A DNA stretch of 64,000 bases. Origin: Eupeodes corollae (lineage: Eukaryota > Arthropoda > Insecta > Diptera > Syrphidae). Where the stretch lies: contig NC_079147.1 in assembly GCF_945859685.1 (NCBI RefSeq), positions 282,201,679-282,265,678 on the forward strand. The letters are read 5' to 3'. The position numbers were made by a program, and so were the translations under genes. Every line of letters starts with the position of its first letter. The first letter of the stretch is position 1. Positions 34,413 to 45,167 of this stretch are shown one piece after another. Below the pieces are notes generated by a model. It worked only from the letters and a program-made list of their open reading frames with translations. It made no database searches and was not told the DNA's origin.

Positions 34413-35365
34413 AAAAAGAGGCTGGGATGCGACCCACATCCCGTCTGTCGATTTGTCTTGCTTAAATGTTTGTCTATATGTGCTCGTATCAATTTTTACC
34501 AAATTTGCGCACTATTTTTTGTATATTTTATTTTTTATGTAAAACCGGACTGTTGCATTTTTATATAAAAATTACTGAATATTGAAAACAATATTTTCTG
34601 TGAAATAAAATAAGTTTGAAGCCAGTATTTAAAATTTTCGAAGAGATATTTGAGTCGAAAATCAATTTTTACCAACTTTTATGCATTTTTTTAGGTTTTT
34701 ATTTTTTGTAAAAAAAACTGTCAATTAGATTTTCCTCAAAATTTTATCAGATGTCAAAAACATTATTCTTCGTTGCACAAAATTGTTTTAGAGATGAAAT
34801 CATATTTCAGTCGTAAAATTTTGGAGGTGACAATTTTTTTTTTCAGTTTTATTGATTTATAAAAAAAAAACTGTCATATTGTTTTTTTTTTCAAAAAATA
34901 TACCTGTTTGGTATCACGTTACAATATATTATATAAAATTCAATTCAAGTCCCTAGCGTTTTTGGTTCGTAAGATATTTAAGGTTAACCAAAATTTTCAC
35001 CTTTTTTTCAAACTGCTATGGTAAAAAAACCACCCTCGCAATTTTCTTGAGAGCCCTTTCTGCATCTTTCTGATTTATTATCTGTATAACAAAATTCATT
35101 TGAAGCCGATATCTCTTCTGGTTCTTGAGCTATGGACGACGAAAAAAACGTCGCGAACGTACGGACGTACAAACGTACGTACACACGCACGCACAGACAT
35201 CTTTCTAAAAATCTTTTATTTCGACTCTAGTGACCTTGAAAAGTCGAGAAATGTCAAAATTTTCAATTTGACAAATCGGACCCATTACAATAACTTCCTA
35301 TGGGAAGTTAAAAAAACACGAAAACGATGGGAAGTTATTAGTGGGTCGCATCCTAGCCTCTTTTT
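34413..35365 (+). mobile_element. Large TIR element, copy B (both termini present)
   Basis: The most informative copy of the family. It starts aaaaagaggctgggatgcga and ends with its inverse, tcgcatcctagcctcttttt, so the terminal inverted repeat is about 25-40 bp with the inner 'gatgggaagtta' block also inverted. It holds only about one or two of the ~173-bp units, and the conserved short ORF lies at 35100-35330. The hairpin aacttcctatgggaagtt sits just inside the right end. The target duplication is unclear. Confidence 0.65.
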
Positions 35366-35390
35366 GCTTTCCGATCGGGTACAGCAATGA
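35100..35390 (+). CDS. Short ORF conserved in the three TIR element copies (copy B)
   Basis: Begins 'MKPISLLVLELWTTKKTS' and continues 'RTHARTDIFLKIFYF' and 'NLTNRTHYNNFLWEVK', the same frame as in copies A and C. After the shared part it runs through the right terminus of the element and stops at 35388-35390. The region before the Arg/Thr stretch is slightly shorter than in A. Function unknown; coding status not proven. Confidence 0.3.
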   Translation: MKPISLLVLELWTTKKTSRTYGRTNVRTHARTDIFLKIFYFDSSDLEKSRNVKIFNLTNRTHYNNFLWEVKKTRKRWEVISGSHPSLFLLSDRVQQ

Positions 35391-35879
35391 AGCGGCCAAT
35401 GTTAGAGTTAATTCTGAATATACGCTGTATTTATAACTCAAGAACGGCTGTACCTATATTGCTGGGTAGGTAGCTTAGAACCAGGAGACGGACATAGGAT
35501 ACTGTTTATCCCATTCGACAGCGTTCTCGCGTGACTTGACCTAAAACAGCAGTCACTATAAAACGTGATATAACAAAACAGAATCAGACTTGGAATAACA
35601 AAATGGAATTGACAGCTATGTAATGGACGGACAGGTGACAATTTGGTTTTTGCAAGAAATCAGTATTAAGAACATTTATATTAAATAAATAATCGAAAAA
35701 CATAATGTAATGATGGATCCAGTGGTAAACCAAATACTCATCAGACTAGGAATAACAAAACGCGCATATTGAACAGCTAAGTATTTTTGTCTATGAATGA
35801 ATGGTTGAAAATTAGAGTTGTGAAATAATTTTTTAGATGAACTGAACTGAAGTTTTATTCACAATGCCGTGACCAAGAC
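35366..35879. other. Non-coding stretch, possibly Helitron-linked
   Basis: The part at about 35440-35520 ('aacggctgtacct', 'ggtaggtagctta', 'ggacataggatactg', 'tttatccca') resembles, from memory, a non-coding segment that often accompanies insect Helitrons. It lies just upstream of a helicase relic that supports that reading. No gene otherwise. Confidence 0.35.
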
Positions 35880-36576
35880 GATCAAATCTTTCCCTACAAA
35901 GCCATTCTGCAAGAAGAATATGAAACACTGCAAATTGAAGGACTGAGATGCCCTTGGTATAGCTTCTAAGACATTCCTAATGTCAGTAGTTTTAGCCACT
36001 GTTCGTGTGACATCCAACATATAGCGGTTGCAGTTGCTTCTTCTGGAATAGCAGCCACATTGTTATCTTACGGCTCATGTAGCATGAAAATTACAGTTCT
36101 ATCTTTAAACTATCGTAGAACCAACGTGTTATATTGCAAAACACTCAGCAATGGCCAAAGTTTTATCGGATTCGAAAATCATCATCTATGACGATTGCAG
36201 AATGGCTCATAAACGTGCATTAGAAGCACTTCACCAAACATTGAAAGAATTACACAATGACTCGAGATATTTCGGAGGAGCAATGCTTTTACTCTCTAGC
36301 GATTTCCGCCAAAAATGCTTAACTCAAATTGTCGAATATGATAGTCTATGTAATAAAACGGCTGCTGACAACAAACATGCGTTGCTAAATGATACATCTG
36401 CTGAAGATTTCTCTGAGCTATTGCTGGCTATCGGTAATGGTCAAGTACCTGTCGATGTATCAAGCGGATTGATATCATTTCCAAATAATTTCTGTAATTT
36501 TGTCTCATCAAAAGGCGAACTTATCAACAGTATACTTCTAAATATTAAATCTGCTTATTTATTGCCTTTAAGGTGA
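35880..36576 (+). pseudogene. Helitron Pif1-like helicase fragment
   Basis: From 36151 the frame is open for 141 codons: 'MAKVLSDSKIIIYDDCRMAH' carries the Walker B type box (usual WDE/CTMAH altered to YDDCRMAH), then 'RALEALHQTLKELHNDSRYF', 'GGAMLLLSSDFRQKCL', a deletion that removes the middle of the helicase, and 'LLNDTSAEDFSELLLAIGNG' with 'SSGLISFPNNFCNFV'. Upstream, out of frame, is 'IAVAVASSGIAATLL' from the start of the helicase domain. Helitrons use a Rep/helicase protein for rolling-circle transposition. This is the C-terminal helicase half only and is deleted and shifted, so it is inactive. Confidence 0.8.
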
Positions 36577-36586
36577 CACAGAGTTC

Positions 36587-36600
36587 GGCGGGTCAGCTAG
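36587..36600 (+). other. Helitron 3' terminus
   Basis: cggcgggtcagctag followed by T. Helitrons end in CTRR and insert between A and T, and this string matches the common insect Helitron ending as I remember it. The position, 10 bp after the helicase frame closes, fits the 3' end of the element. Confidence 0.55.
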
Positions 36601-36711
36601 TTATAGATAAGATGAGGGCATTATGATGGACAGAGTTTGAAAGAAGTGGAAGTAACTCAAAAATATTAGCAGTTGGACGCGATTTCTATTTTTCACTTTA
36701 TTAACTTTTAA

Positions 36712-39420
36712 GAATTAGAACCATTCAGAAAGAGCTGTCGTAAACTCTTCAACAGATCTAAGTACACTAGATCTCCTTCTGACTGGGACTTATACAAACA
36801 AGCTCTAAAGCAATATAAAAAAGAATTAAGAAAGAGTAAGAGAAGAGGTCTTCTTGGAGAAATTTTTGTGGTAAAATAGAAAATACTTCAGAAGCCTCAA
36901 GACTCAGGAAAATTCTCTCAAAAAGTCCAACAATACCCAGTGCTTTAAAAACAGAAGCAGGCACGTGGACTATCACAGATGAAGAATCTCTTAACCTGTT
37001 ATTAGACACCCACTTTCTAGGTAGTTCTAACATACTCAACGACTTAACATCAGAGTCTCAAGCTTCTACAAGCGATTTAGTTGATCTAATAACGCGGGAA
37101 AAACTGCAATGGGCCATAGACAGCTTTGATCCATATAAATCTCCAGGACCAGATGGAATCATTCCGGCCGAACTACAAAAATGCTCAGACATGATTATTC
37201 CACCATTGGAAATCATTCTGACAAGCTGTGTAAGGTTGAGATATATTCCCAAAGCCTGGAGAATGGCAAAAGTAGTCTTCATTCCCAAAGCAGGGAAACC
37301 CTCACACGTTAACCCTAAAGATCTACGACCAATCAGCCTATCATCCTTCCTTCTTAAAACCTTGGAAAGATTGATTGAAATTTATATCAGACATAATTTA
37401 AAACCATGTCTCATTTCCACAGCTCAACATGCTTACTCTAAGGGAAAATCAGTAGAATCAGCACCTCACTCACTGGTACGTACTATTTATTGAACATTCC
37501 CTCGAATACAAAGAATATAACCTGGTAGCGTTCCTAGATATTGAAGGAGCTTTCAACAACGTCAGTTACCAGGCGATCACAACAGCAATGGATAAGCTGA
37601 AATTAGAGAAGTCACTCATAGATCTTATAAGTCTCTTGCTCAAAAGCAGGAGAATAATTTCTAACATGAGAAGTTTTACTACCACCAGATCGGTGAATCG
37701 AGGCACTCCCCAAGGTGGAGTCCTTTCGCCTCTTTTATGGAACATGGTAGTAAACGAGTTACTTACAACATTGGAAACAGAAGGTTTCAAGGTGATTGCC
37801 TACGCTGATGACGTTGCGATATCCGTATCTGGGAAGCACCCCCAAGTTCTCTAGGAACTCCTACAAAATGCCCTAAACAGGCTAACTAAATGGGCTAAAC
37901 AATGTGGATTGGACGACAACCAACACAAAACAGAATTAATACTCTTCTCGAGAAGATATAAAATTCCTCAGATTAGCCCACCCAAGATTAAAGGAATACC
38001 ATTAAGCTTTTCCGACCAAGCTAAATATTTGGGCCTCATTTTAGACAAAAAACTAAATTGGAAGGCAAATATTGATGAAAGAGTCAAAAAGGCTACTGTA
38101 GCGCTTTTTACTTGTAAAAAGGCCATAGGATCAAAATGGGGCTTCTCCCCAAAAATAACCCACTGGCTTTACACTTCGGTTATCAGGCCGATACTCATTT
38201 ATGGAGCCGTCGTATGGTGGACCGCACTGGATAAGATGGTAAATCTAAATAAACTCATTAAAGTCCAGCGGTCAGCAGGTATGTGCATCACAGGAGCACT
38301 TCGCACAACACCAACCGCAGCACTGGAAGTGCTTTTAAACCTAACACCACTTGACATCTTCTCTAAAAAGGTGGCTGCCAACTCATGTGTAAGGCTTAGA
38401 GCCACCTCTCAATGGACCAGTAACAATACTGGACATACAACTATTCTAGACAATTTCAGATCTATCCCAGATCGATTAGACTATACCACCCCAAAAATGG
38501 TATTTGGTAAAAGATTCCATGTGTCCATCCCTTCAAGATCCTCCTGGGAAGAAGAGGGACCCCTGGAAGACGATGCGGTACACTTCTATACTGACGGTTC
38601 AAAGACCGATCACGGAGTTGGAAGTGGTATCTTTTCAGAACAGCTGAATCTCAGTCTATCCTATAGACTTCCCAATCAATGTAGTGTATTCCAGGCAGAA
38701 GTAATGGCGATTAAAGAAGCACTATCCTGGCTCAAAGAAAACGTTATATCTTGTAAGGATATACGAATCTTCTCGGACAGCCAAGCCGCTCTTAAATCTC
38801 TCGCGTCTGTCTCCACAAACTCTCCAACAGTCCACGATTGTCAATCATCTCTGAAGGAGATGACGGAACAGTTTAACATTCACCTCATTTGGGTGCCGGG
38901 CCACAGAGACATTCCGGGAAATTGCAAAGCCGATGAGCTCGCCAAAAACGGAACACTTCTGCCTTATGTTAGACAAAAACATAACATAGGAACACCACTT
39001 GCTACATGCAAATATCTTCTCAAGCAATATGCTTTAGAAACAACAAATACTAGATGGTCACAAAGTACCACCTGCCTGGCAACCAAGCAAATATGGCCAA
39101 GTATTGACTTAAAACGGTCAAAAGGCTTGATATCACTGAGCAGACAAAGTATAAGCTCTACAATTGGAGTAATAATGGGACACTGCCTCATAGGTAGACA
39201 TGCTCTGAGGCTAGGGGTCTACACAAATGACTTCTGTAGAAGCTGCATGGACGAGGAGGAAGAGGAAACAGTCCAACACCTTCTATGTACATGTCCAGCA
39301 CTCTCCATTAGAAGGAATTACTTTCTCGGTAATCCCTTCTTCGATAATACCAGTGAACTGGCAAATATTGACACAAAACGTCTCTCTAACTTTATTAAAA
39401 GCACAAAATGGTTTGTTTAA
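36712..39420 (+). pseudogene. LOA-like ORF2: reverse transcriptase and RNase H
   Basis: Order of pieces: connector 'SDWDLYKQALKQYKKELRK', RT finger 'YKSPGPDGIIPAELQKCSD' and 'WRMAKVVFIPKAGKP' (37058-37493), palm 'FLDIEGAFNNVSY', 'RGTPQGGVLSPLLW' and catalytic 'VIAYADDVAISV' (37588-37854), thumb 'YLGLILDKKLNWK', RNase H 'VHFYTDGSKTDHGVGSGIF', 'VFQAEVMAIKEAL', 'IFSDSQAAL' and 'IWVPGHRDIPGN', and a C-terminal Cys/His cluster 'CRSCMDEEEEETVQHLLC'. Breaks: frameshifts near 36868 and 37488 and an in-frame TAG at 37852-37854. From 37909 to 39420 the frame is open for 503 codons, with all RNase H acidic residues visible. Confidence 0.85.
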
Positions 39421-39511
39421 ATTCATTACTCTCCCATGAGTAACCTCATTAATGGTATCACAATGGACCCTTGAGGTCTACGTGTGTCAATGATATCTAG
39501 ACATCCACTCT

Positions 39512-39532
39512 AACCTAACCTAACCTAACCTT
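39512..39532 (+). repeat. (CTAAC)n LINE tail
   Basis: About four tandem copies of CTAAC close the LOA-like element. The unit is a permutation of CCTAA, the complement of the canonical insect telomere repeat TTAGG, but its position after a LINE 3' UTR marks it as the element's own tail. Confidence 0.7.
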
Positions 39533-39536
39533 AACT

Positions 39537-40714
39537 TTTACGAACAGCGCAAATTTAGCACTAGTCTTACCATTTTATCAATGGCGTAGTCTACTTAGCA
39601 ATTGAGCTATCAAAATATTGGGCTTTTCATAATGAAACCTCATATTGGAAAACACTTCTACCTACTCTTGCCAATGATTTCTCCATGTATAGGGCTAGAG
39701 CCAAAAACAATTGTGGCATACCAAGTAAGTTCTCAAAATCATTTCTCACTTTTCTTTAAAATAAAGCTAAAGAATTCAACAGCTTCAAAACCATCTAAAG
39801 TAGTAAAACAGATTTTTTGTATAACCTATAAATAGCTTAAAGTGAAGCAATAAAAATGTTACTTACCTTAACTTAGCTTAAGTTAAACGCTCGCATTTCA
39901 GTCGTGATGTTAAAATATGAGACTTACAGCGACCTTGATGTAAGAAAACTTAACTCCTCTAACCTTGGATATAAACAAAATTGTTATAATAAGAACAAAG
40001 GACCTTGCTGTGAGGATGAGGTATAGGATTTAGAATTAACATTGTTTTTATACATCTTGCGTCTTCAGCTTGTGCTTTATTTTCTACTATAATTTTGGAA
40101 GCGTAATTGATAATCCCTTTTGTTATAAACGATGAAAGCTTTAATTTAGCTATATATCTACGACTTTAGGAGTAATATATAAAGAAAGAAGACATAACAA
40201 GGACGATGAATGAAGTTTTTTGTTATAAACTTTATGGAGTTTAATGTCTGGGTTTTTGTTTGGGTTAAATTTGGCCTTGGTTAATAACTTTTCGCTTTTG
40301 TGTGAAAATGGTTGTTGAAGGCTTTATGTAGGTTAAGCACTAGAGAAGGGAGTTTGATAAAGTTGGAGTTATGTTGATAATATCTGAGTAGAACTAGAAG
40401 AAGAACGTAAATTTGTATCAGTTAAACCAATAATTTAGATTAGAGGTTAAAAAGTTTAGAATGTAGAGGAAGCAGAATATTAAATTTATTTCAAAACTTC
40501 AATATTAACCTGCAGGGCCTTGCGGCACTCAATAGTGATTTTTGTTACCATTATTTTGCCTGACACATTTTGAGCATTAAGAAAGGGAAAAAGGGTTTGA
40601 AATGAGGTGTCGGTTAACATTGGTTTTAAATTCCTCAGCAGCGGAATGATTGGGGAATAAAAGTGTAGTAATATATTACAGTAGTATCCGTGGCATGATG
40701 GTTAGTGTGTTGGA
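39537..40714. other. Unannotated stretch
   Basis: No gene supported. AT-rich, with short open frames only (for example 39602-39835) that carry no recognisable motif. Confidence 0.4.
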
Positions 40715-43291
40715 CTGCTGAATCTTTACAGCGTTGAATATGGTGTCGACCTGCTGGCTACTGAAAAGCCATCGTATCCAAGAAGCGGCTCCTTTCTGGA
40801 TCTCTTGCTGTGCGACACCAGACTGACAGTTACAGACAAAGTGGGTAATCACCCTCGAAACTGCTTACAGACAGTCCATTACGACAGTGATCACTGCGGA
40901 CTGGCTGCTGTAATGCAGATTCCGAACGAATGCGTGGAATTAGAGGAATACGTTGCAACGCACTCTTACAATTACAGTAAGATGCGTTGGCCTCGTTTCA
41001 CCAACGCCCTAGCGAGAGAACTTCGTTCGAGTGACAGAGCCCCACCAAACAACAGAAATCTGACAAATACAGAAATTGACCAACATTTACAACAGATGGA
41101 TGAAACAATAAAACGAACGATGGAACGGACACTACCAAAGTACAAAGAACGGGGCCAAATGGACGCTTACAGAAACGCGACTATTGACGCACTGCGAAGG
41201 CACAAGAGTGGCTTACTGACAAGACTCAAAAACTTATACAGACAACTTACATGACTTGGACTGAAGTCGTCAATAGAAAATGTCAATCTGTTGATTAAGG
41301 AGATCTGCAGGTTATCAATTAACAAGTACTGGGACCGTAAGATCCGGTCAGTTAAGTCCAGTGACCCTAGTATGTTCCCCAAAATCAACAAGATATTCAG
41401 AAAAAAGGACGATACTGACCTTCCGTGTCTGAAACTCCAAAGAACTGAAGAGAACAGGGACGTACTCAGGACAGTGCAAATAGATCCAGAATGCTATCTT
41501 CGACGATGACTTTTACATAATTGAAGACCCAAAAGAAAAAGTGGAGGCGATGGGAGCTGCTCCAGCAAGTGAACAAGGTAAATGTTAGCATTCGCCCCCA
41601 CCACGACCTGGAAAACAGAGCCCTACTCAAACCCTTTTACCTCCGTAATGATATCACACATTGGCGATCTGAGAACCGCGGTTTCATGCGGTTCAATGAC
41701 GATTCCTTGGCAAATGCCATAATCGCCGAGCAAACGGGACCAAGTCCCTTGTTAGTGACGATTAGTGACGAAGGTTGAGCATCAGCTCATATTCAATTCA
41801 ATAAAAACAAAAAGTCAGCAGGTGTCGATGGTATATCCAATGTTGTACTAAGACATTTACCAATGGATGAAATTGACATTTATAACACAATCTTCAATAA
41901 CGCATATTATCCAGTGCATTGGAAGACCGCTGTGGTTTATCCTCTCCCGAAAGAGGGAAAGGACAACTCCAACCCGTCAAATCTTCGTTCAATAAATCTT
42001 CTTCCGAGCATTAGAAAAGTTTTCGAAAAGATCATTAATAGAGCTCTGACTAAGTGGGCTGCGGACTACAAAATAATTCCGGATTAACAGTTCGGGTTCA
42101 AGGCGGGTCATGACACAATTCGTGCTGCTTCTAAACTCGCTTCTGATATCCAATGGAATAAATCAAAACAACAATGCACAGATGCTGTTCTGGTTGATTT
42201 GGAACAGGCCTTTGACACCGTATGGTTAGAGGGTCCTTACCTCAAAACTGAGCAGGATTGACATAAGCAAGCCATTGTTGTATATACTTTATGATATGCT
42301 TAATGGTAGAAAGTTTATTGTCAAGAGTGGTGAGTTCGCCGATTCTCTTCAGCATTTACTCCAGCGATCCGATAGGTAGTCTTACAAAGGCAATTGCGTA
42401 TGCCGACGATCTAATTGTGTACAGAACGGCCCGAAAGGTTGAGGTTATTAGAATTCTCTTGCAGCGTGATTTCGACAAGATTCAGCGATATTGCGACGAC
42501 TGGAAACTGAAAATAAATGTCCAGAAGTCAGATACAATTCTGTTCTAGAATCCGTTGGCTAGGGTTACGAGGGATACGTGCAAGAATTGGCGCAAGATTA
42601 TCATCATTGATCTTCACGGGCAGCCATTAGCGAACAAAAGTGTAGTGAAGTAACTCGGTATCTGGTTAGATCAGTACTTATATTTCGACAGACATATAAA
42701 TGCTGCTCTGACCAGGGCCGAGGAGCCGCCGCTCTGAGGAAACGGCTGTTTTTAAGGAATCGGCTTGACCCCAGAGTGAAGGTAATTTGCTACATGGCCC
42801 TCATACGGCCAATGATCGTTTATGGTTTTCCTGTATGGTTCAACGTTGCCTCTTCCCAGATGGAGAAGTTTCGGGTGTTCGAGCGGCAGTCTTTACGACG
42901 CTGTACAGGCTTATTTCGAACAGCCGAGTCTTCTTATGTGCATTACTATTGCAACGAGGTCCTATACAACGGGACTCGAATCAACAGAATTGACAATTTC
43001 GTGATAAAACTCGTTCGAGGTCACATTGCAAGAGGTATGTCTTTGACCAATAATTTAATTTTCGGGGCGTTCTATCCAAACGACGAGTATATTAAAAGTG
43101 CACGCTTGAGCGGCATCATTCCACCATAGGCATTCCTCTTTTTAGATAGATGCGGTCTGATACAGGATAGATTGGCAGTTCCATTAATCTTCCACGTCAG
43201 ACTACGAACCGTGGATAGGCGACTCTTGTACAATCAGGACGTCATGGCACAAGGCGGAGCAGAGCTCCTTCGGTTCAGTAGGGCTGTGTCC
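40715..43291 (+). mobile_element. LINE, second copy of the 15.8-19.0 kb element
   Basis: Plus-strand sister of the minus-strand LINE in region 1. Shared sequence runs from 'tcgacctgctggctact' at 40745 to about 43291, where the two diverge. Here the frame suggests endonuclease sequence slightly further upstream, to about 40715. The 3' UTR and tail of the first copy are absent, so this copy is also shortened at the 3' side, or its end is joined to other sequence. Confidence 0.75.
40730..43129 (+). pseudogene. LINE ORF2: endonuclease tail and reverse transcriptase
   Basis: Endonuclease end 'PSYPRSGSFLDLLLCDTRL' with 'DSDHCGLAAVMQIPNECVEL' and the linker 'LQQMDETIKRTMERTLPKYK' (to 41254), then the RT finger 'MDEIDIYNTIFNNAYYPVHW' and 'PSNLRSINLLPSIRKVFEKI' (41863-42087), palm 'LVDLEQAFDTVW' and catalytic 'AYADDLIVYRTARKVEVIR' (42291-42548), and a thumb-like tail 'LIRPMIVYGFPVWFNVASSQ' (42776-43129). 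The YADD box is intact here, unlike in the first copy. At least six frame changes or stops separate the pieces, and a block after 'MLNGRKFIV' is deleted (motif B lost). Confidence 0.8.
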
Positions 43292-44464
43292 AACAGTACT
43301 CGCACACAGGAATGGTTGAGAGTTGTCAGTCACTAGACCCTAGTTCTCAAATGGAATGTTGCGCCACCCAATTTATTTAATATATTACACATTCGCGTTG
43401 TGCGGCTAATGAACCAATCTCTATGAGAGATTATTTAAGGGCGGCAATATGCAACTCACTGTTTCGATGTGTCATATTTTCTTTAAATGACAGTAAGAAA
43501 CATATTTTTATAATATTAATAAGTGCTAATTAATTTGGTCATGTTTCCTTAGAAACCCATTATTTTTCCAGGAAGCTGTATTCATTTATCTTACTTCCTT
43601 CATGTGAGTATGTATAGCACTAATATGAAAAACAAGACTTAAAACATGTGTTTCTCTACATGTCACACATTTATTTTTCTTCTTTGTAAATATAAACTCA
43701 AGGACACAACTTTTAATATTGCTTGCACTTTATTTTATGTGAAATTTCATAAGAGATACAATTTTCAATTAACTTCCTTCCGACACAAAATATCCTTGTT
43801 CCTTGCATTCAACAACATTCAACAATCTGATGCCATTCACTATCAGCAGTCACCACCTACATACATTCTCTCCATCATCCAACCCTTGCTATTAAAAAAA
43901 TAAATTAAGGAATAAAAATCCTTTCGCCGATAGCTACTTGCATGTGGATTAGAGAAGTCTGTACACTTTGCTTACAGTAAATATAAACATATACTAGTAC
44001 ACACTTTATATTATTAGTGGGCGGCCGTGAGGATATGTCACGCATCAAATTATATGTGGGTTGTAGTTTCTAGTTATGCGATGTCAGGAACTGTAAGCAT
44101 TCACTTGTTTTAATTCACCATAATTGTGACATTAATTTTAATGTACTGTAGCGGTATTGCCATGCCAACAGCGACATCATTCGAAAAAGAGAGGTAACCT
44201 TTTTTACGAGGAAGTCCTTTTGACATATGTCATGATGTAAAATAACTCTTTTATCTTTTGTTTAGGAAAATATGGGTTGACGCGATCTTTCAAGGAAGGT
44301 ACATAATTTTCCTAATGAGAAAAACTTAAATTTATTTAACTGATGTCAAACAAAAGTAAAAGTCAGATGGATATTTTTAAATTAAATTTAGATTAAGGAA
44401 AAACGAATGTTAAAATTTACTATTATTTTAGTGACTTGAGTTTAAAAGTACTTAACCAATAATA
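43292..44464. other. Unannotated stretch
   Basis: No gene supported. The open frame at 43646-43903 has no recognisable motif. Sequence composition is similar to the other quiet regions. Confidence 0.4.
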
Positions 44465-45108
44465 CCCGTGTTTTGTTGGGAAATCTATCCATAGTAAAGT
44501 ACGATTTTACACGAATAACAAAAACAATATCCATAGTGAGAATAACACCGATAAAAGTTGGAGTAGAATCTCACTATGGATAGGTTTTTGACATTTATAC
44601 GAGCCTCGAATGGATCTTATGTGATTTCGTTCTCAAATGTTGGTACGATTGATATTGCATTTATATCTCGATGGCTGTGTTCGTTGAGTAGTTCTGCATT
44701 TGGAATCATGTGTGTTTTCCACTGCGAAAAAACGAATCTATTACTGTTGATATTATTTAGTTTTGTTAGTGAAATTGGAAAAACTGGGCTTATTTTGCAA
44801 GAAAAAACAATAGAAAAGATATTTATGTTTTGCTATGTTTCCAAAAAAAGGTTTATCTCGGTTTACAAAAGATAAATCTCAACTCGATTCAGGTATATAA
44901 CGAATTGAGGCGAGCTTAAAGCTCGCTTCAACACCACATGTTAATGTAGTAGTCTACGAACAACCCCTCTTTTTGAAGTTTTTTATTATTATTTTGACAG
45001 ATCTTCTTTCAGTTGTATCAATTTTTAAATCCAAAAATCTGGCCACTGCGGATCGTTTTGTTGAGAATTTCTCACTTTACTATATATGAAATGCGAACAA
45101 AACGCACG
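44465..45108 (-). repeat. TA-flanked TIR element, copy 3
   Basis: Inverted relative to copies 1 and 2. The element begins cccgtgttttgttgg at 44465 and ends gcgaacaaaacgcacg at 45108, with TA on both sides (44463-44464 and 45109-45110). The hairpin pairs atccatagtga/tcactatggat and gcgagctt/aagctcgc are present. At 644 bp it keeps the block missing from copy 1. This is the best copy for defining the ends. Confidence 0.7.
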
Positions 45109-45167
45109 TAATGTTTGGTGAGGTACAAAAATGAGATTTGTATTTGTTTTCAAAATATCCTAATTTA

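Larger units (their letters stand above)
36712..39536 (+). mobile_element. LOA-like LINE, 3' half
   Basis: 5'-truncated LINE with the end of ORF2 (RT, connector, RNase H, CCHC-like tail), a short 3' UTR (from 39421, including 'catgagtaacctcatta' and 'ggtatcacaatggac') and a 3' tail of CTAAC repeats. The same UTR words recur at 55604-55636 at the end of the LOA element in region 4, which ties the two together. RT plus RNase H in this order is the LOA/I-type arrangement. Confidence 0.8.

Noticed and set aside
40686..40750. tRNA-Ser-like sequence (A-box-like 'tggcatgatggttag' and 'ttggactgct') before the second LINE copy
   Set aside because: The B box is off by an insertion, no cloverleaf forms, and the segment from about 40715 reads in frame as plausible endonuclease sequence of the LINE.
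43646..43903. 85-codon plus-strand frame
   Set aside because: Low-complexity, hydrophobic and Lys-rich; no family recognised.
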